Below, piece by piece: positions 26,734 through 37,871 of a DNA stretch of 64,000 nucleotides; position 1 is the first letter of the stretch; every line of letters begins with the position of its first letter. Made by a program: the position numbers and the translations under genes. Source of the stretch: Massilia sp. YIM B02763 (GTDB lineage: Bacteria; Pseudomonadota; Gammaproteobacteria; Burkholderiales; Burkholderiaceae_D); assembly GCF_030412015.1 (NCBI RefSeq), contig NZ_JASNRD010000015.1, forward strand, positions 1-64,000, given 5' to 3'. The notes beneath the pieces were generated by a model. The model made no database searches, was not told the origin of the DNA, and saw only the letters and a program-made list of their open reading frames with translations.

Positions 26734-27888
26734 ATGATACGCGACCAAGAAACCATGACCGTGCTGCTCGACACGCTGTCCCGCTTCGTGCGGGAGCGGC
26801 TGGTGCCGGCCGAAAACGACGTCGCCGAGACCGACGCCATCCCGGCGGACGTCGTCGCCGACATGCGCGAGCTGGGCCTGTTCGGCCTGTGCATCCCGGA
26901 GGAATACGGCGGCCTGGGCCTGACGATGGAGGAGGAAGTGCTGGTCGCTTTCGAGATCGCGAAGACCTCGCCGGCATTCCGCTCGCTGATCGGCACGAAC
27001 AACGGCATCGGCTCGCAGGGCCTCATCGTCGACGGCACCGAGCAGCAGAAGCGCGACTACCTGCCGCGCCTCGCGTCGGGCGAGCTGATCGCCTCGTTCG
27101 CGCTGACCGAACCGGGGGCCGGGTCGGACGCCGCGTCGCTGCGCACGTCGGCCCGGCGCGACGGCGACTTCTACGTGCTGAACGGCACCAAGCGCTTCAT
27201 CACGAACGCCCCGGAGGCCGGCATCTTCACCGTGATGGCGCGCACCGACCCCGAGGTAAAGGGTGCCGGCGGCATTTCCGCCTTCATCGTCGAGCAGGGC
27301 ACGCCCGGCCTGTCCATCGGCAAGCCGGACAAGAAGATGGGGCAGAAGGGGGCGCACACGGCCGACGTCATCTTCGAGAATTGCCGCGTGCCGGCCGCGA
27401 ACCTCATCGGCGGCAAGGAAGGCGTGGGCTTCAAGACGGCCATGAAAGTGCTCGACAAGGGCCGCCTGCACATCGCGGCGATCTGCGTGGGCGCCGCCGA
27501 GCGCATGCTCGACGACGCGCTGCGCTACGCGATCGAGCGCGAGCAGTTCGGTAAGCCGATCGCCGAGTTCCAGCTCGTGCAGGCCATGCTGGCCGACAGC
27601 AAGGCCGAGATCTACGCGGCGCGCTCGATGGTGCTCGATGCGGCGCGCCGGCGCGACGACAAGGAGGACATCTCGACGGAAGCGGCTTGCTGCAAGATGT
27701 TCGCGTCCGAGATGTGCGGCCGCGTGGCCGACCGCGCCGTGCAGGTGCACGGTGGCGCCGGCTACGTGTCGGAATACGCGATCGAACGCTTCTACCGCGA
27801 CGTGCGCCTGTTCCGCATTTACGAGGGCACGACCCAGGTGCAGCAACTGGTCATCGCCCGCAACATGATCCGCCGCGCGCAAGCATAA
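26734..27888 (+). CDS. Acyl-CoA dehydrogenase
   Basis: A 384-residue FAD enzyme forming the 2,3-double bond of an acyl-CoA. Family signatures ALTEPGAGSDAASLRTSA (about 125-142), FGKPIAEFQLVQAMLAD and QVHGGAGYVSEYAIERFYRDVRLFRIYEGTTQVQ near the C terminus are intact, with the catalytic glutamate in IYEGTTQ. GGAAG lies 6-7 nt before the ATG. In context with the MFS permease behind it and hydratase/dehydrogenase opposite, it resembles DcaA of dicarboxylate degradation (inference). Confidence 0.92.
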   Translation: MIRDQETMTVLLDTLSRFVRERLVPAENDVAETDAIPADVVADMRELGLFGLCIPEEYGGLGLTMEEEVLVAFEIAKTSPAFRSLIGTNNGIGSQGLIVDGTEQQKRDYLPRLASGELIASFALTEPGAGSDAASLRTSARRDGDFYVLNGTKRFITNAPEAGIFTVMARTDPEVKGAGGISAFIVEQGTPGLSIGKPDKKMGQKGAHTADVIFENCRVPAANLIGGKEGVGFKTAMKVLDKGRLHIAAICVGAAERMLDDALRYAIEREQFGKPIAEFQLVQAMLADSKAEIYAARSMVLDAARRRDDKEDISTEAACCKMFASEMCGRVADRAVQVHGGAGYVSEYAIERFYRDVRLFRIYEGTTQVQQLVIARNMIRRAQA

Positions 27889-27935
27889 GTCCCGCCAGAA
27901 GGACTGATCGCACGGTATAACGACAAGGAGGAGAT

Positions 27936-29201
27936 ATGGAAGTCGCAGCACGCCGCGCCGTCACGGCCGCGCAAGACAAGCAGACCTGGAAGGTGGTGTT
28001 CCTGTTCGCGTTCCTGGCGCTGATGATCGACGGAGCGGACCTGATGTTCCTGTCCTACAGCCTGGGCAGCCTGAGCGCGGACTTCGGCCTCACCAAGGTG
28101 CAGGCGGGCGCGCTGGGCACCGTGACGCTGGCCGGAATGGCCTTCGGCGGCATCTTCGGCGGCTGGGCGGCGGACCGCTTCGGCCGCGTGCGCACGGTAG
28201 TCTGGACGATCGCCCTGTTCTCGGTCGGCACCGCGGTGCTGGGCAGCACGCAGAACTTCGAGCAGTTCGCGTTGTTCCGCCTGATCGCCTCGATCGGCCT
28301 GGGCGCCGTCTATGTCGTGGCGAACACGCTGATGGCGGAATACGTGCCGACCGAACGCCGCACCACGATCCTCGGCAGCCTGCAGGCCGGCTGGTCGGTC
28401 GGCTACGTGGTCGCCACCCTGCTGGCCGGCTGGATCCTGCCGGCGTACGGCTGGCGCTGGCTGTTCTACATCGCCATCATTCCCGTCGTCCTCGCCGTGC
28501 TGATGCAGCGCCTGGTGCCCGAGCCGCAGGCGTGGATCGCCTCGCGCCAGAAGCTGCTGGCCGACCGCGCCGCCGGGGTGCGCAGGAGCGAGAAGCAGGT
28601 CAGCGCCATGAAGCTGATCTTCGCCAATCCCGTCCACCGGCGCATGTTCATCCTGTGGTCGCTGGCCGCGGGCTTCCTGCAGTTCGGCTACTACGGCGTC
28701 AACAACTGGATGCCGACCTATCTGGAAAAAGAGCTGCACATGAACTTCAAGGCCATGACCGGCTACATGGTCGGCACCTACGTGGCCATGATCCTCGGGA
28801 AGGTGGCGGCGGGCTGGCTGGCGGACCGCTTCGGCCGCCGCGCGATCTTCGCGCTGGGGGCGCTCGGCACGGCCGTGTTCCTGCCCGTGATCGTGATGTT
28901 CAACTCGCCCGACAACATCGTGTACCTGCTGATCGTGTTCGGCTTCCTGTACGGCATTCCGTATGGCGTGAACGCGACCTACATGACCGAGAGCTTCGAG
29001 ACCACGATCCGCGGCTCGGCCGTGGGCGGCGCCTACAACGTGGGCCGCGTCGGCGCCGCGATCGCGCCGGCCTGCATCGGCTACCTCGCCACCAGCGGCT
29101 CGATCGGGCTGGGTTTCCTGGTGATGGGCGCGGCCTACTTCCTGAGCGGGATCGTGCCGGCCCTGTTCATCAAGGAAAAGCTCTACGACCCCCAGCACTG
29201 A
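27936..29201 (+). CDS. MFS transporter, aromatic acid:H+ symporter (AAHS) family
   Basis: A 421-residue 12-TM permease. The first helix carries the AAHS signature DGADLMFLSYSLGSLSADFG (conserved aspartate for protonated aromatic or dicarboxylic acids), loop 2-3 has GGWAADRFGRVRT, and the cytoplasmic loop 8-9 repeats it (AGWLADRFGRRA). AAHS members include DcaK and PcaK. A strong AAGGAGGAG ribosome site precedes the ATG. It probably imports the pathway substrate across the inner membrane. Confidence 0.92.
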   Translation: MEVAARRAVTAAQDKQTWKVVFLFAFLALMIDGADLMFLSYSLGSLSADFGLTKVQAGALGTVTLAGMAFGGIFGGWAADRFGRVRTVVWTIALFSVGTAVLGSTQNFEQFALFRLIASIGLGAVYVVANTLMAEYVPTERRTTILGSLQAGWSVGYVVATLLAGWILPAYGWRWLFYIAIIPVVLAVLMQRLVPEPQAWIASRQKLLADRAAGVRRSEKQVSAMKLIFANPVHRRMFILWSLAAGFLQFGYYGVNNWMPTYLEKELHMNFKAMTGYMVGTYVAMILGKVAAGWLADRFGRRAIFALGALGTAVFLPVIVMFNSPDNIVYLLIVFGFLYGIPYGVNATYMTESFETTIRGSAVGGAYNVGRVGAAIAPACIGYLATSGSIGLGFLVMGAAYFLSGIVPALFIKEKLYDPQH

Positions 29202-29211
29202 GAGCAATCAC

Positions 29212-29865
29212 ATGACCATTTCGCTTTCCGCCGCCGACTTCCAGCCCACCGAGATGTATTTCCTGCTGCGCGACTCGGTCGTGCCGCGGCCGATCGCCTG
29301 GGTGTCGACGGTGTCGCCCGACGGCGTGTCGAACCTCGCGCCGTTCAGCTTCTTCAACGTCGTCTCGCCCAGTCCGCCCATGCTGGGCTTCAGCTGCGGC
29401 CCGCGCGGCGACGACCACGGCGGCGCCTGGATCCCGAAGGACACGTACGTGAACATCGCGGCCACGCGCGAGTTCGTCGTGAACATCGTGCCGGAACACC
29501 TGATGGACGAGATGGTCCGGACGGCGGCCGACCTGGCGCCGGGCGACAGCGAATTCCGGGATGCCGGACTGGAAGAAGCGCCGAGCACCGCCGTCAAGCC
29601 GCCGCGCGTGGCACGGGCGCCCATCGCCTACGAGTGCCGGCTGCACGACATCCTCGACGTCGGCGCCAACCGCTGGATCACGGGCAGCGTGGAGCACGTG
29701 CACATCGACGAATCCGTGTACATCGGCCGCAGGGGCGAACAGGACCACCGCATCGACCTGCTCGAACACGCCGGCAACCGCCCGCTGGGGCGCCTGGGGC
29801 GTGCCTACTATGTCCGCTTGCGCGAGATCGAGGCGCGCCTGCGGCGCGATGGGCCGAACGGCTGA
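29212..29865 (+). CDS. Flavin reductase-like domain protein
   Basis: A 217-residue FMN-binding split-barrel protein: VVPRPIAWVSTVSPDGVSNLAPFSFFNVVSPSPPM near residues 22-55 is the flavin-binding signature, followed by NIAATREFVVNIV and LHDILDVGANRWITGSVEHVHID. Such proteins reduce flavin for a monooxygenase or act as small oxidoreductases; no monooxygenase partner is adjacent. It follows the permease by 10 nt and is likely the last gene of the operon starting at iclR or the dehydrogenase. Confidence 0.85.
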   Translation: MTISLSAADFQPTEMYFLLRDSVVPRPIAWVSTVSPDGVSNLAPFSFFNVVSPSPPMLGFSCGPRGDDHGGAWIPKDTYVNIAATREFVVNIVPEHLMDEMVRTAADLAPGDSEFRDAGLEEAPSTAVKPPRVARAPIAYECRLHDILDVGANRWITGSVEHVHIDESVYIGRRGEQDHRIDLLEHAGNRPLGRLGRAYYVRLREIEARLRRDGPNG

Positions 29866-29962
29866 GCGCGCGGCCGACCATGCCGCACCGGCCTTCCTGG
29901 CGAATCGGCGATGTTGTGCGGTGCGGCGGTCGGGCGGACGGCGGCGCCGTGGGCCCGATCGT

Positions 29963-31840
29963 TCATGGGCCCTGGCCGGGGCAAGGAATCGCCAGCGCGG
30001 CCGCCGCCGCAGGCGGTGGGGCGTGGGCCGGCAGGGCATGGGCGGGCAGGGCGAGGGTGAAGGTGCTGCCTTGTCCTTCGCCCGGACTGGCGACGTCCAG
30101 CGTGCCGCCGTGAAGCTCGACCAGGCGCTTGGCCAGGGCCAAACCAATGCCGAGGCCGCCTGCGGACAGGTCCGTCTTGCGTGTTTCCTGGGTGAAGAGT
30201 TCGAATACGTGGTCCATGAGCTGGGGCGACATGCCGATGCCGTTGTCGCCGACGGTCAGCAGGACTTTCCCATCGGACGTCGTCTGGGTCACGACGATCC
30301 GCCCCCCGTCGGGCGTGAACTTCGCGGCGTTGTCGAGCAGGTTCGCGAGCACCTGCACCAGGCGCTTCCTGTCGCCGTCGACCACGGCGGGGCAGGGCGC
30401 GGGATGCGTGTCGAGGCGATGGCGCCGGGCGGCGAACTGCGGCGCAGTCTGCTCGATCGCGTCGGCGAGCACGTCGCGCATGTCGACCGGCTTCCGGTCC
30501 AGCTTGATCTTGCCGCGCGTGACCCGTGACACATCCAGCAGCTCGTCGATCAGGTCCGTCATGTGCCTTGTCTGCCGGACGATCATCTGCCCCAGCCGCA
30601 ACTGCTGCGCTTCGTCTGCCCTGCCGAGACGCAGCAGCTCGCCGGCCGTGGCGATCGGTGCCAGCGGATTCCTCAGCTCGTGGGCGAGCGTGGCCAGGAA
30701 TTCGTCCTTGCGCCGGTTCGCCTCCTTCAATGCGCTTTCATTCGCGCGCAGCTGGCTGATCAAGGATTGCAAGGTCGTGCGCAGGAAGACGATCTCGCGA
30801 TAGCCGGCCGGCGTGGGATCGATATGGTCGGACGCGAGCGTTTCGATCCGGCGGGCGGATTCGGCGAGGTGGATGATCGGCCTGGCGATCCACCGCGCCA
30901 GCCACCAGGCGACCAGCGCGAACACGAAGGCGATGGCGCTGCCCACCGCCACGATCTGGCCGCGCAGCCGGAACACCGGTGCATACGCGTGATCGATGTC
31001 CTGGCGCACCACGACCGTCCAGTCCAGACCGGGGGAGGCCGCATACCCCCGGGTCTTCGCGTAACCGATCAGGTAGGTCTTGCCGTCGGCGAAGCGTGCG
31101 GTCCTGTAGCCCTGGGAACCGCGCGCCGGATCCGCCGGCGGCGGCAGGGATAAGCGCGTCCCCACGAGGTGCTTCGGACCGATGATGACGGTCTGGTCCG
31201 TGGTGACGATGAAGGCTTCCACCTTGCGTTTCCTGAGCAGCGGCAGCATCACCGATTGCTCGATTTCCGCCGCCCAGGCGAGGCTCAGGTGCACGCCGAA
31301 GACGCCGGCAAGGCGGCCGTCCCGGTCCCTGTACGGAAAGGCGATGTCGATGAAACGCGGCGCTCCCTCGGCAGGGTCGGTCTCGAGCAGCTTGGCAAGC
31401 AGCGCGGCCGCATGCACGTCGGTCAAGTGGATGTCCTTGAGCGCATTCTGGAACCAGGGCCGGTGGGACACATCCACCCCCTCGAGCAGGCGGTTGGCCG
31501 ACATCAGCACCCGGCCCTGCCGGTCGGTAAGGCCCAGCCACGCGTAGTAGGGATAGGTCCGCTGCATGTCCTCGAACAGGCGGCGCTTGTCGTCCAGTTC
31601 TTCCGGGGCGCCGAGTTGCGGCCGGTTGGCCAGGATCTGGACTTCGCGGTAGCGTTCGAACAAGCCCCGGTCCAGCTTGTCCGCCACCTGCGCTGCGAGG
31701 TCGGAGAATTGCTGGCCGATCTCGACTTCTTCCCGGCGGGTGAACAAGGCGCCGAGGATGCCGGCGATCGCGAGCGTCATCGCGAGCACGAGTCCGGCGA
31801 GCAACAGCGTCAGCTGCGCCGAAATGCTGACATCCTTCAT
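29963..31840 (-). CDS. Sensor histidine kinase with extracytoplasmic Cache domain
   Basis: A roughly 625-residue membrane kinase: TM1 (LTLLLAGLVLAMTLAIAGILGALF, about 8-30), periplasmic double-Cache domain (QFSDLAAQVADKLDRGLFERY, YYAWLGLTDRQGRVLMSANRLL, WFQNALKDIHLTDVH), TM2 and HAMP (WWLARWIARPIIHLAES), then HisKA with FLATLAHELRNPLAPIATAG (phospho-His about residue 385) and a HATPase with NLLDNAAKF, VGDNGIGM and GLGIGLALAKRLVELHGG. The start at 31840 is the best-placed ATG before TM1, but its ribosome site is weak. No response regulator is next to it. Confidence 0.88.
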   Translation of the reverse strand: MKDVSISAQLTLLLAGLVLAMTLAIAGILGALFTRREEVEIGQQFSDLAAQVADKLDRGLFERYREVQILANRPQLGAPEELDDKRRLFEDMQRTYPYYAWLGLTDRQGRVLMSANRLLEGVDVSHRPWFQNALKDIHLTDVHAAALLAKLLETDPAEGAPRFIDIAFPYRDRDGRLAGVFGVHLSLAWAAEIEQSVMLPLLRKRKVEAFIVTTDQTVIIGPKHLVGTRLSLPPPADPARGSQGYRTARFADGKTYLIGYAKTRGYAASPGLDWTVVVRQDIDHAYAPVFRLRGQIVAVGSAIAFVFALVAWWLARWIARPIIHLAESARRIETLASDHIDPTPAGYREIVFLRTTLQSLISQLRANESALKEANRRKDEFLATLAHELRNPLAPIATAGELLRLGRADEAQQLRLGQMIVRQTRHMTDLIDELLDVSRVTRGKIKLDRKPVDMRDVLADAIEQTAPQFAARRHRLDTHPAPCPAVVDGDRKRLVQVLANLLDNAAKFTPDGGRIVVTQTTSDGKVLLTVGDNGIGMSPQLMDHVFELFTQETRKTDLSAGGLGIGLALAKRLVELHGGTLDVASPGEGQGSTFTLALPAHALPAHAPPPAAAAALAIPCPGQGP

Positions 31841-32024
31841 CGAACCCGGCACGTAGGTACGCACGAAATGTCTCCATGGCGGCGAAGCGCTCTCGCCTTT
31901 CTCATGACGCGATGTTACTCGCAATTCGGAAAAATCAGAATAGCGGGCGCGGGAGACGGACAGGACCATGCAGGTGAAGCGCGCGACGCCGCATGTCGCC
32001 GGCACCCGGCTGGTCGTGAATTGC

Positions 32025-33263
32025 TCATGACCGCCTCCCCCGGCCCGGTCCGGCGGCATCCGGCAGGTCGAGGTCCATCGTGGCGGTGTCGTCGTCGAGG
32101 GCAGTGGGGTGTCCGAACAGCTTGAGCCAGATGAAGCCGACGACGCCGGCGGTGAGCGAGGCAACCAGGATCGCCATCTTCGACGCGTTGACGAGGGCGG
32201 GACTGCCGGCAAACGCCAGGTTGGTGATGAAGATCGACATGGTGAAGCCGATGCCGCCCAGGATGCCCGCGCCGGACACGTGGCGCCAGCTCAGGTCCAG
32301 CGGCAGGCGGCACAGGCCGAGCAGGACGGCGGCCAGGCAGGCGAGCATGATGCCGATGGGCTTGCCGAGCACGAGGCCGGCGACGATGCCCATGCTGTTG
32401 GGCGACGCCAGCTCCTCCATCCATCCGGCGCCGATCACGATCCCCGTATTGGCGAGCGCAAAGATCGGCAGGATCAGGAACGCGACGGGGAAGTGCAGCA
32501 TGTGCTCCAGCCGGTGCGACGGCGAGGCGGCATCGTCCTCGGTGGCCGAATAGGGAATGGCGAACGCCAGCAGGACGCCCGCGATCGTCGCGTGCACGCC
32601 CGATTTGAGCATGAGGAACCACATCAGGGCGCCGCCGACCAGGTAGGGCGCCAGCGCGACGATGCGCAGCCGCTTGTTCATGAACAGCAGCACGGCGAAC
32701 ACGGCCAGCGCGCCGCCCAGGTAGGCCATGGACAGGCTGGCGGTATAGAAGAGGGCGATGACGACGATGGCGCCGAGATCGTCCATGACGGCGAGCGCGG
32801 TCAGGAACACCTTCAGCGAAGCCGGTACGCGTTTGCCCAGCAGGGCCAGCACGCCGAGGGCGAACGCGATGTCGGTCGCCATCGGAATCCCCATGCCGGG
32901 CTGGCTCGGCAAGCCCTGGTTCAGCATGAAGTGGATGAGCGCGGGCGCGGCGATGCCGCCGGCCGCGGCCAGGATCGGCAGCAGCGCGTTGCGCAGGTTC
33001 GACAGTTCGCCGCAGTACAGCTCGCGCTCGAGTTCCAGGCCGATGAGCAGGAAGAAGATCGCCATCAGCGCATCGTTGACCCAGAGTTCCACGCTCAAGC
33101 CGGCGACCTGCACATGCCAGAACTGCAGGTAGTCCGCACCGAACGGCGAATTCGCCAGCAGCAGCGATATGGCCGTGCAGGCGATCAGGACGATGCCTCC
33201 GGCTTTTTCGGATTCGAAGAAACGGTTGAATGTCTGCGATAGCGCGCGCTGGATGACTGTCAT
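32025..33263 (-). CDS. nhaA: Na+/H+ antiporter NhaA
   Basis: NhaA expels Na+ or Li+ for protons across the inner membrane and sets pH and sodium balance. The 412-residue, 12-TM protein has the conserved IFFLLIGLELERELYCGEL, the transport-site aspartates in PMATDIAFALGVLALLG and LTALAVMDDLGAIVVIALFY (equivalents of D133, D163, D164), and the C-terminal GIGFTMSIFITNLAF. It ends with a short acidic tail (DDDTATMDLDLPDAAGP). The ATG at 33263 follows GAGGA at good spacing. Confidence 0.95.
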   Translation of the reverse strand: MTVIQRALSQTFNRFFESEKAGGIVLIACTAISLLLANSPFGADYLQFWHVQVAGLSVELWVNDALMAIFFLLIGLELERELYCGELSNLRNALLPILAAAGGIAAPALIHFMLNQGLPSQPGMGIPMATDIAFALGVLALLGKRVPASLKVFLTALAVMDDLGAIVVIALFYTASLSMAYLGGALAVFAVLLFMNKRLRIVALAPYLVGGALMWFLMLKSGVHATIAGVLLAFAIPYSATEDDAASPSHRLEHMLHFPVAFLILPIFALANTGIVIGAGWMEELASPNSMGIVAGLVLGKPIGIMLACLAAVLLGLCRLPLDLSWRHVSGAGILGGIGFTMSIFITNLAFAGSPALVNASKMAILVASLTAGVVGFIWLKLFGHPTALDDDTATMDLDLPDAAGPGRGRRS

Positions 33264-33791
33264 GCGATGTCCTCGGGGATGGTGTGATGCGTTTGCCGTG
33301 CGGCCGGGGAAGGAATGGCGGGGCGTGCAGGCCGGCCGACGCGGGTCCGCGGGCCGGGATGAAGCGATACGGTGCACGCGCCGGATGCCGGCGGCGGGAA
33401 ATCGGGTACGGGGATGCCGTGCCTGGAGCGGATGTGTCCTTTGCCGGACACGACGTGAAATGGATGGCGGACCTTGTTCATGGGCGAGCGAATGACGCGC
33501 GGCGGCCCGACCTGACGCATCCCTGCCACACGACGATGTGTGCGCACCCGCTGCAAGTATAGTCGATTTGCCAAGGCAACGGGCTGTCCGGGACCCAGGC
33601 GTGCAATGCCGCACGCGACGGTGCCGCCGAGGACCGATGTTATAATAAACACACGTAAATTTGTCCAAATTATTGTTGGGCCGCGACGGTGCAACCATTC
33701 CTCCTGCGACGGTCCGCGCCGGCAAGCGCCGCACCGATGCGCGGCTGGGTTGTTCATGTGCCGTCCGCACGGTGCTCGAGAAAGGAACACG
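33264..33791. promoter_or_regulatory. nhaA-betT divergent regulatory region
   Basis: This 528-bp stretch has no gene I can support. An extended -10 promoter for betT (TGT then TATAAT, 33638-33646) is followed at its predicted start by the palindrome AATTTG-TC-CAAATT (33658-33671), placed like a repressor operator. On the minus strand TATACT (33561-33556) and TTGGAC (33668-33663) with TATAAC could serve nhaA, giving a leader of 290-370 nt that is GC-rich and unannotated. Confidence 0.5.
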
Positions 33792-35777
<1,986 letters not shown>

Positions 35778-35838
35778 TGCGCTCGATGCGGCGGTCGCGC
35801 GATGACAGGGCGGCAGCGGTTGCGCGGGGAGGCCCGGC

Positions 35839-36555
35839 ATGACGCTCGATCTGCTCGTGGTCGCGGCAAAAAGCTTCCTGTTCGTGTTGTTCACGATGCT
35901 GCCGATCCTGAATCCGGCCGCAACGGCACCGATCTTCCTCAGCATGACCGAAGGCGCGCTGCCCGCCACCCGCGTCATGCTCGCCCGCCGTATCGCGCGC
36001 AACATGTTCTGGTTGATGACGGGTTCGATGCTGGTGGGGTCCTACGTCCTCGACTTCTTCGGCATCTCGCTTCCCATCGTCCGCATCGGCGGCGGTTTGA
36101 TCCTGGCGTCCGTCGCGTGGCGCCTGCTGGGGGCGACGCCCGCCACGCAGGACAGCCGGGCGGCACTGGCCGAGGCGTTCACGTCCGACCATGCGCGCCG
36201 GCAAGCGTTCTATCCGCTGACGTTTCCGATCAGTTGCGGACCGGCCTCGATCTCGGTCGCCATCACGGTGGGCGTGACGCTGCATGACATCGAACTGGCG
36301 ATTTCCCTGGCGCGGATGGGCGCCGCGCTCGTGGCGCTGGGCGTCATCGGGGTGCTGCTGTACCTGGCGTTTCGCTACGGCGAGCACTTCCTGCGCCTGA
36401 TCGGCGAGGCGGGAACCGCCGTCTTCCTGCGCCTGACCGCATTCATTCTCCTGTGCCTGGGCGTGCAAATCGTGTGGGACGGCGTCCGCGAATTGATGAT
36501 GGAACTCATGTCCATGTCCACGCAGCCCATGCTCCACGCGGCCTTGCGGTCCTGA
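35839..36555 (+). CDS. MarC family integral membrane protein
   Basis: A 238-residue protein with about six TM helices and the MarC/UPF0056 features FTMLPILNPAATAPIFLSMTEG near residue 20, IVRIGGGLILASVAWRLL and PLTFPISCGPASISVAI near 130. Members resemble amino-acid exporters of the LysE fold, but no function is established. It lies 61 nt after betT on the same strand and may share its mRNA. Confidence 0.85.
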   Translation: MTLDLLVVAAKSFLFVLFTMLPILNPAATAPIFLSMTEGALPATRVMLARRIARNMFWLMTGSMLVGSYVLDFFGISLPIVRIGGGLILASVAWRLLGATPATQDSRAALAEAFTSDHARRQAFYPLTFPISCGPASISVAITVGVTLHDIELAISLARMGAALVALGVIGVLLYLAFRYGEHFLRLIGEAGTAVFLRLTAFILLCLGVQIVWDGVRELMMELMSMSTQPMLHAALRS

Positions 36556-36917
36556 TCGATGCGTCGCTCGTCTTGCGATCGGAACGCTCTCTACCTGCCT
36601 GAAGGAGCGCCGTTCATCCGAATTCAGCGGCGCGCCGGCTGCGCGACGAAGGGCATACACTGACAAATAGGTCATCCGGGTGAGCGGATCTCGTCAGCTT
36701 GATCATGGCATTATCCGCGTTCGGTCAGCGGTGTACCCCTGTCCGCCTGTCGCCGCCATTTCTCCATCGGCAAGCGGCATTACCTTTCCGATCCAGGCTG
36801 CCGCACACGGATCGCCTTCCTTCGTTCTTCCACCGATTGATCTGACCCTCGACCACGTTCTCGGGGCGAGCACTCCGGCATTTCTGTTACGCGCGTGAGA
36901 ATTCGATAGATTTCTCG
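36556..36917. other. Noncoding stretch between marC and the HTH gene
   Basis: Nothing gene-like seen. A 72-codon plus-strand frame at 36680-36898 has no ribosome site, no family resemblance and irregular codon use. The palindrome ACACTAGTGT (36930-36939), 13 nt beyond this stretch, overlaps a possible -10 box (TACACT) and may be a control element for the next gene, in which case that gene starts further down than its longest frame. Confidence 0.5.
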
Positions 36918-37667
36918 GTGGAATGTATTTACACTAGTGTGACAAAGTTGAAATCCGATTCTGTGGCGCCGTCACAGTCGATGCGCCTGAAGAAAGCAAA
37001 CAAAGAAATGATGTCGAAAACCGGTAAGGAAGATGATGTGCCGTACGCTGCCGGTGACGCGGAATTGTCCGATACGTGCACGACCAAGGAGGCAGCGGCT
37101 GCGCTTGGCGTGTCGCACCGGACGGTTCAACTGTGGGTCGAGGCGGGAAAGCTGAAAGCCTGGAAAACGGCGGGCGGCCATCGCCGCATCTCGCGCGTAT
37201 CCCTGCACGCCATGCTGGGGGAGCGCAATGCGAGGGCGCCGGACGCCAGCACGCCTACCGCCGGGACGCCGTCGCCGGCAAGCACGCCTGCAGCCTCGCA
37301 CCGGCCTCGGGTGGTGGTCGCGGAAGGGGACCAGACGCTCCTCGATCTGTGCACGCTCCAGATCAGGCTATGCAGCGCCAGGGCGGACGTCGTGGCGACC
37401 TCGAACGGATTCGAAGCCTTGCTCCGGATTGGCGAACGGGTGCCCGACCTGTTGATCTCTTCCTTGAACCTGCCCGGCCTGGACAGTTCCCGCATGATCC
37501 GGACGCTGCGCTCGACCGCGCCTTATACGGGGATGCGGATCGTGGTGCTCAGCGAACTCGACCACCATACGACCGCATCGATGGGCCTGCCGGACGACAT
37601 CCCGGTGCTGCACAAGCCGATTGCCTTGAGCAATCTGGAACGCGTCGTCACCAAAATGTTGTCTTGA
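36918..37667 (+). CDS. Helix-turn-helix protein with C-terminal pseudo-receiver domain
   Basis: The longest frame (GTG start) gives 249 residues; ATGs at 36981, 37008 and 37011 would give 219-229 residues and fit better with a promoter at 36930. Residues about 52-97 form a MerR/excisionase-type winged helix (TTKEAAAALGVSHRTVQLWV, KTAGGHRRISR). A Pro/Ala/Ser/Thr linker leads to a CheY-like domain (about 129-249) with VVVAEGDQTLLDLC, LLISSLNLPGLD, IVVLSEL and VLHKPI. The residue aligned with the phospho-acceptor Asp is Ser, and the acidic pocket is reduced to E..D, so it should not be phosphorylated in the usual way. Confidence 0.8.
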   Translation: MECIYTSVTKLKSDSVAPSQSMRLKKANKEMMSKTGKEDDVPYAAGDAELSDTCTTKEAAAALGVSHRTVQLWVEAGKLKAWKTAGGHRRISRVSLHAMLGERNARAPDASTPTAGTPSPASTPAASHRPRVVVAEGDQTLLDLCTLQIRLCSARADVVATSNGFEALLRIGERVPDLLISSLNLPGLDSSRMIRTLRSTAPYTGMRIVVLSELDHHTTASMGLPDDIPVLHKPIALSNLERVVTKMLS

Positions 37668-37716
37668 CGACAGCGTCGTCATTCGGCGACAAAACTCACA
37701 AAAAATCACATTCTCG

Positions 37717-37745
37717 CTGACAATATTTCTCAGGATAAATATAAT
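37717..37745 (+). promoter_or_regulatory. Promoter of the TonB-yfiR-c-di-GMP operon
   Basis: CTGACA (37717-37722), 17-nt spacer, TATAAT (37740-37745): five of six and six of six consensus bases. The predicted start near 37752 leaves a leader of about 120 nt before the receptor ATG. A small stem GACGAC/GTCGTC at 37667-37681 follows the previous gene. Confidence 0.75.
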
Positions 37746-37871
37746 TTGTCTTGTGGACAGCAATCGCTCGCCACGTTTCCTGCCGCGCTCCGAACCCCCG
37801 ATCGCTTCCATCGTCGTCCAGAATCTCCTGCCCCGCCGGGTGGCAGTGCTTTGTCATTCCTACGCTGAATC

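Noticed and set aside
29963-32212. Longer start for the Cache-domain kinase at 32212
   Set aside because: The extra residues cover the end of nhaA in another frame and are unlike any sensor; the ATG at 31840 lies just before the first TM helix.
36680-36898. 72-codon plus-strand frame between marC and the HTH gene
   Set aside because: No ribosome site, no recognisable sequence and atypical codon positions.
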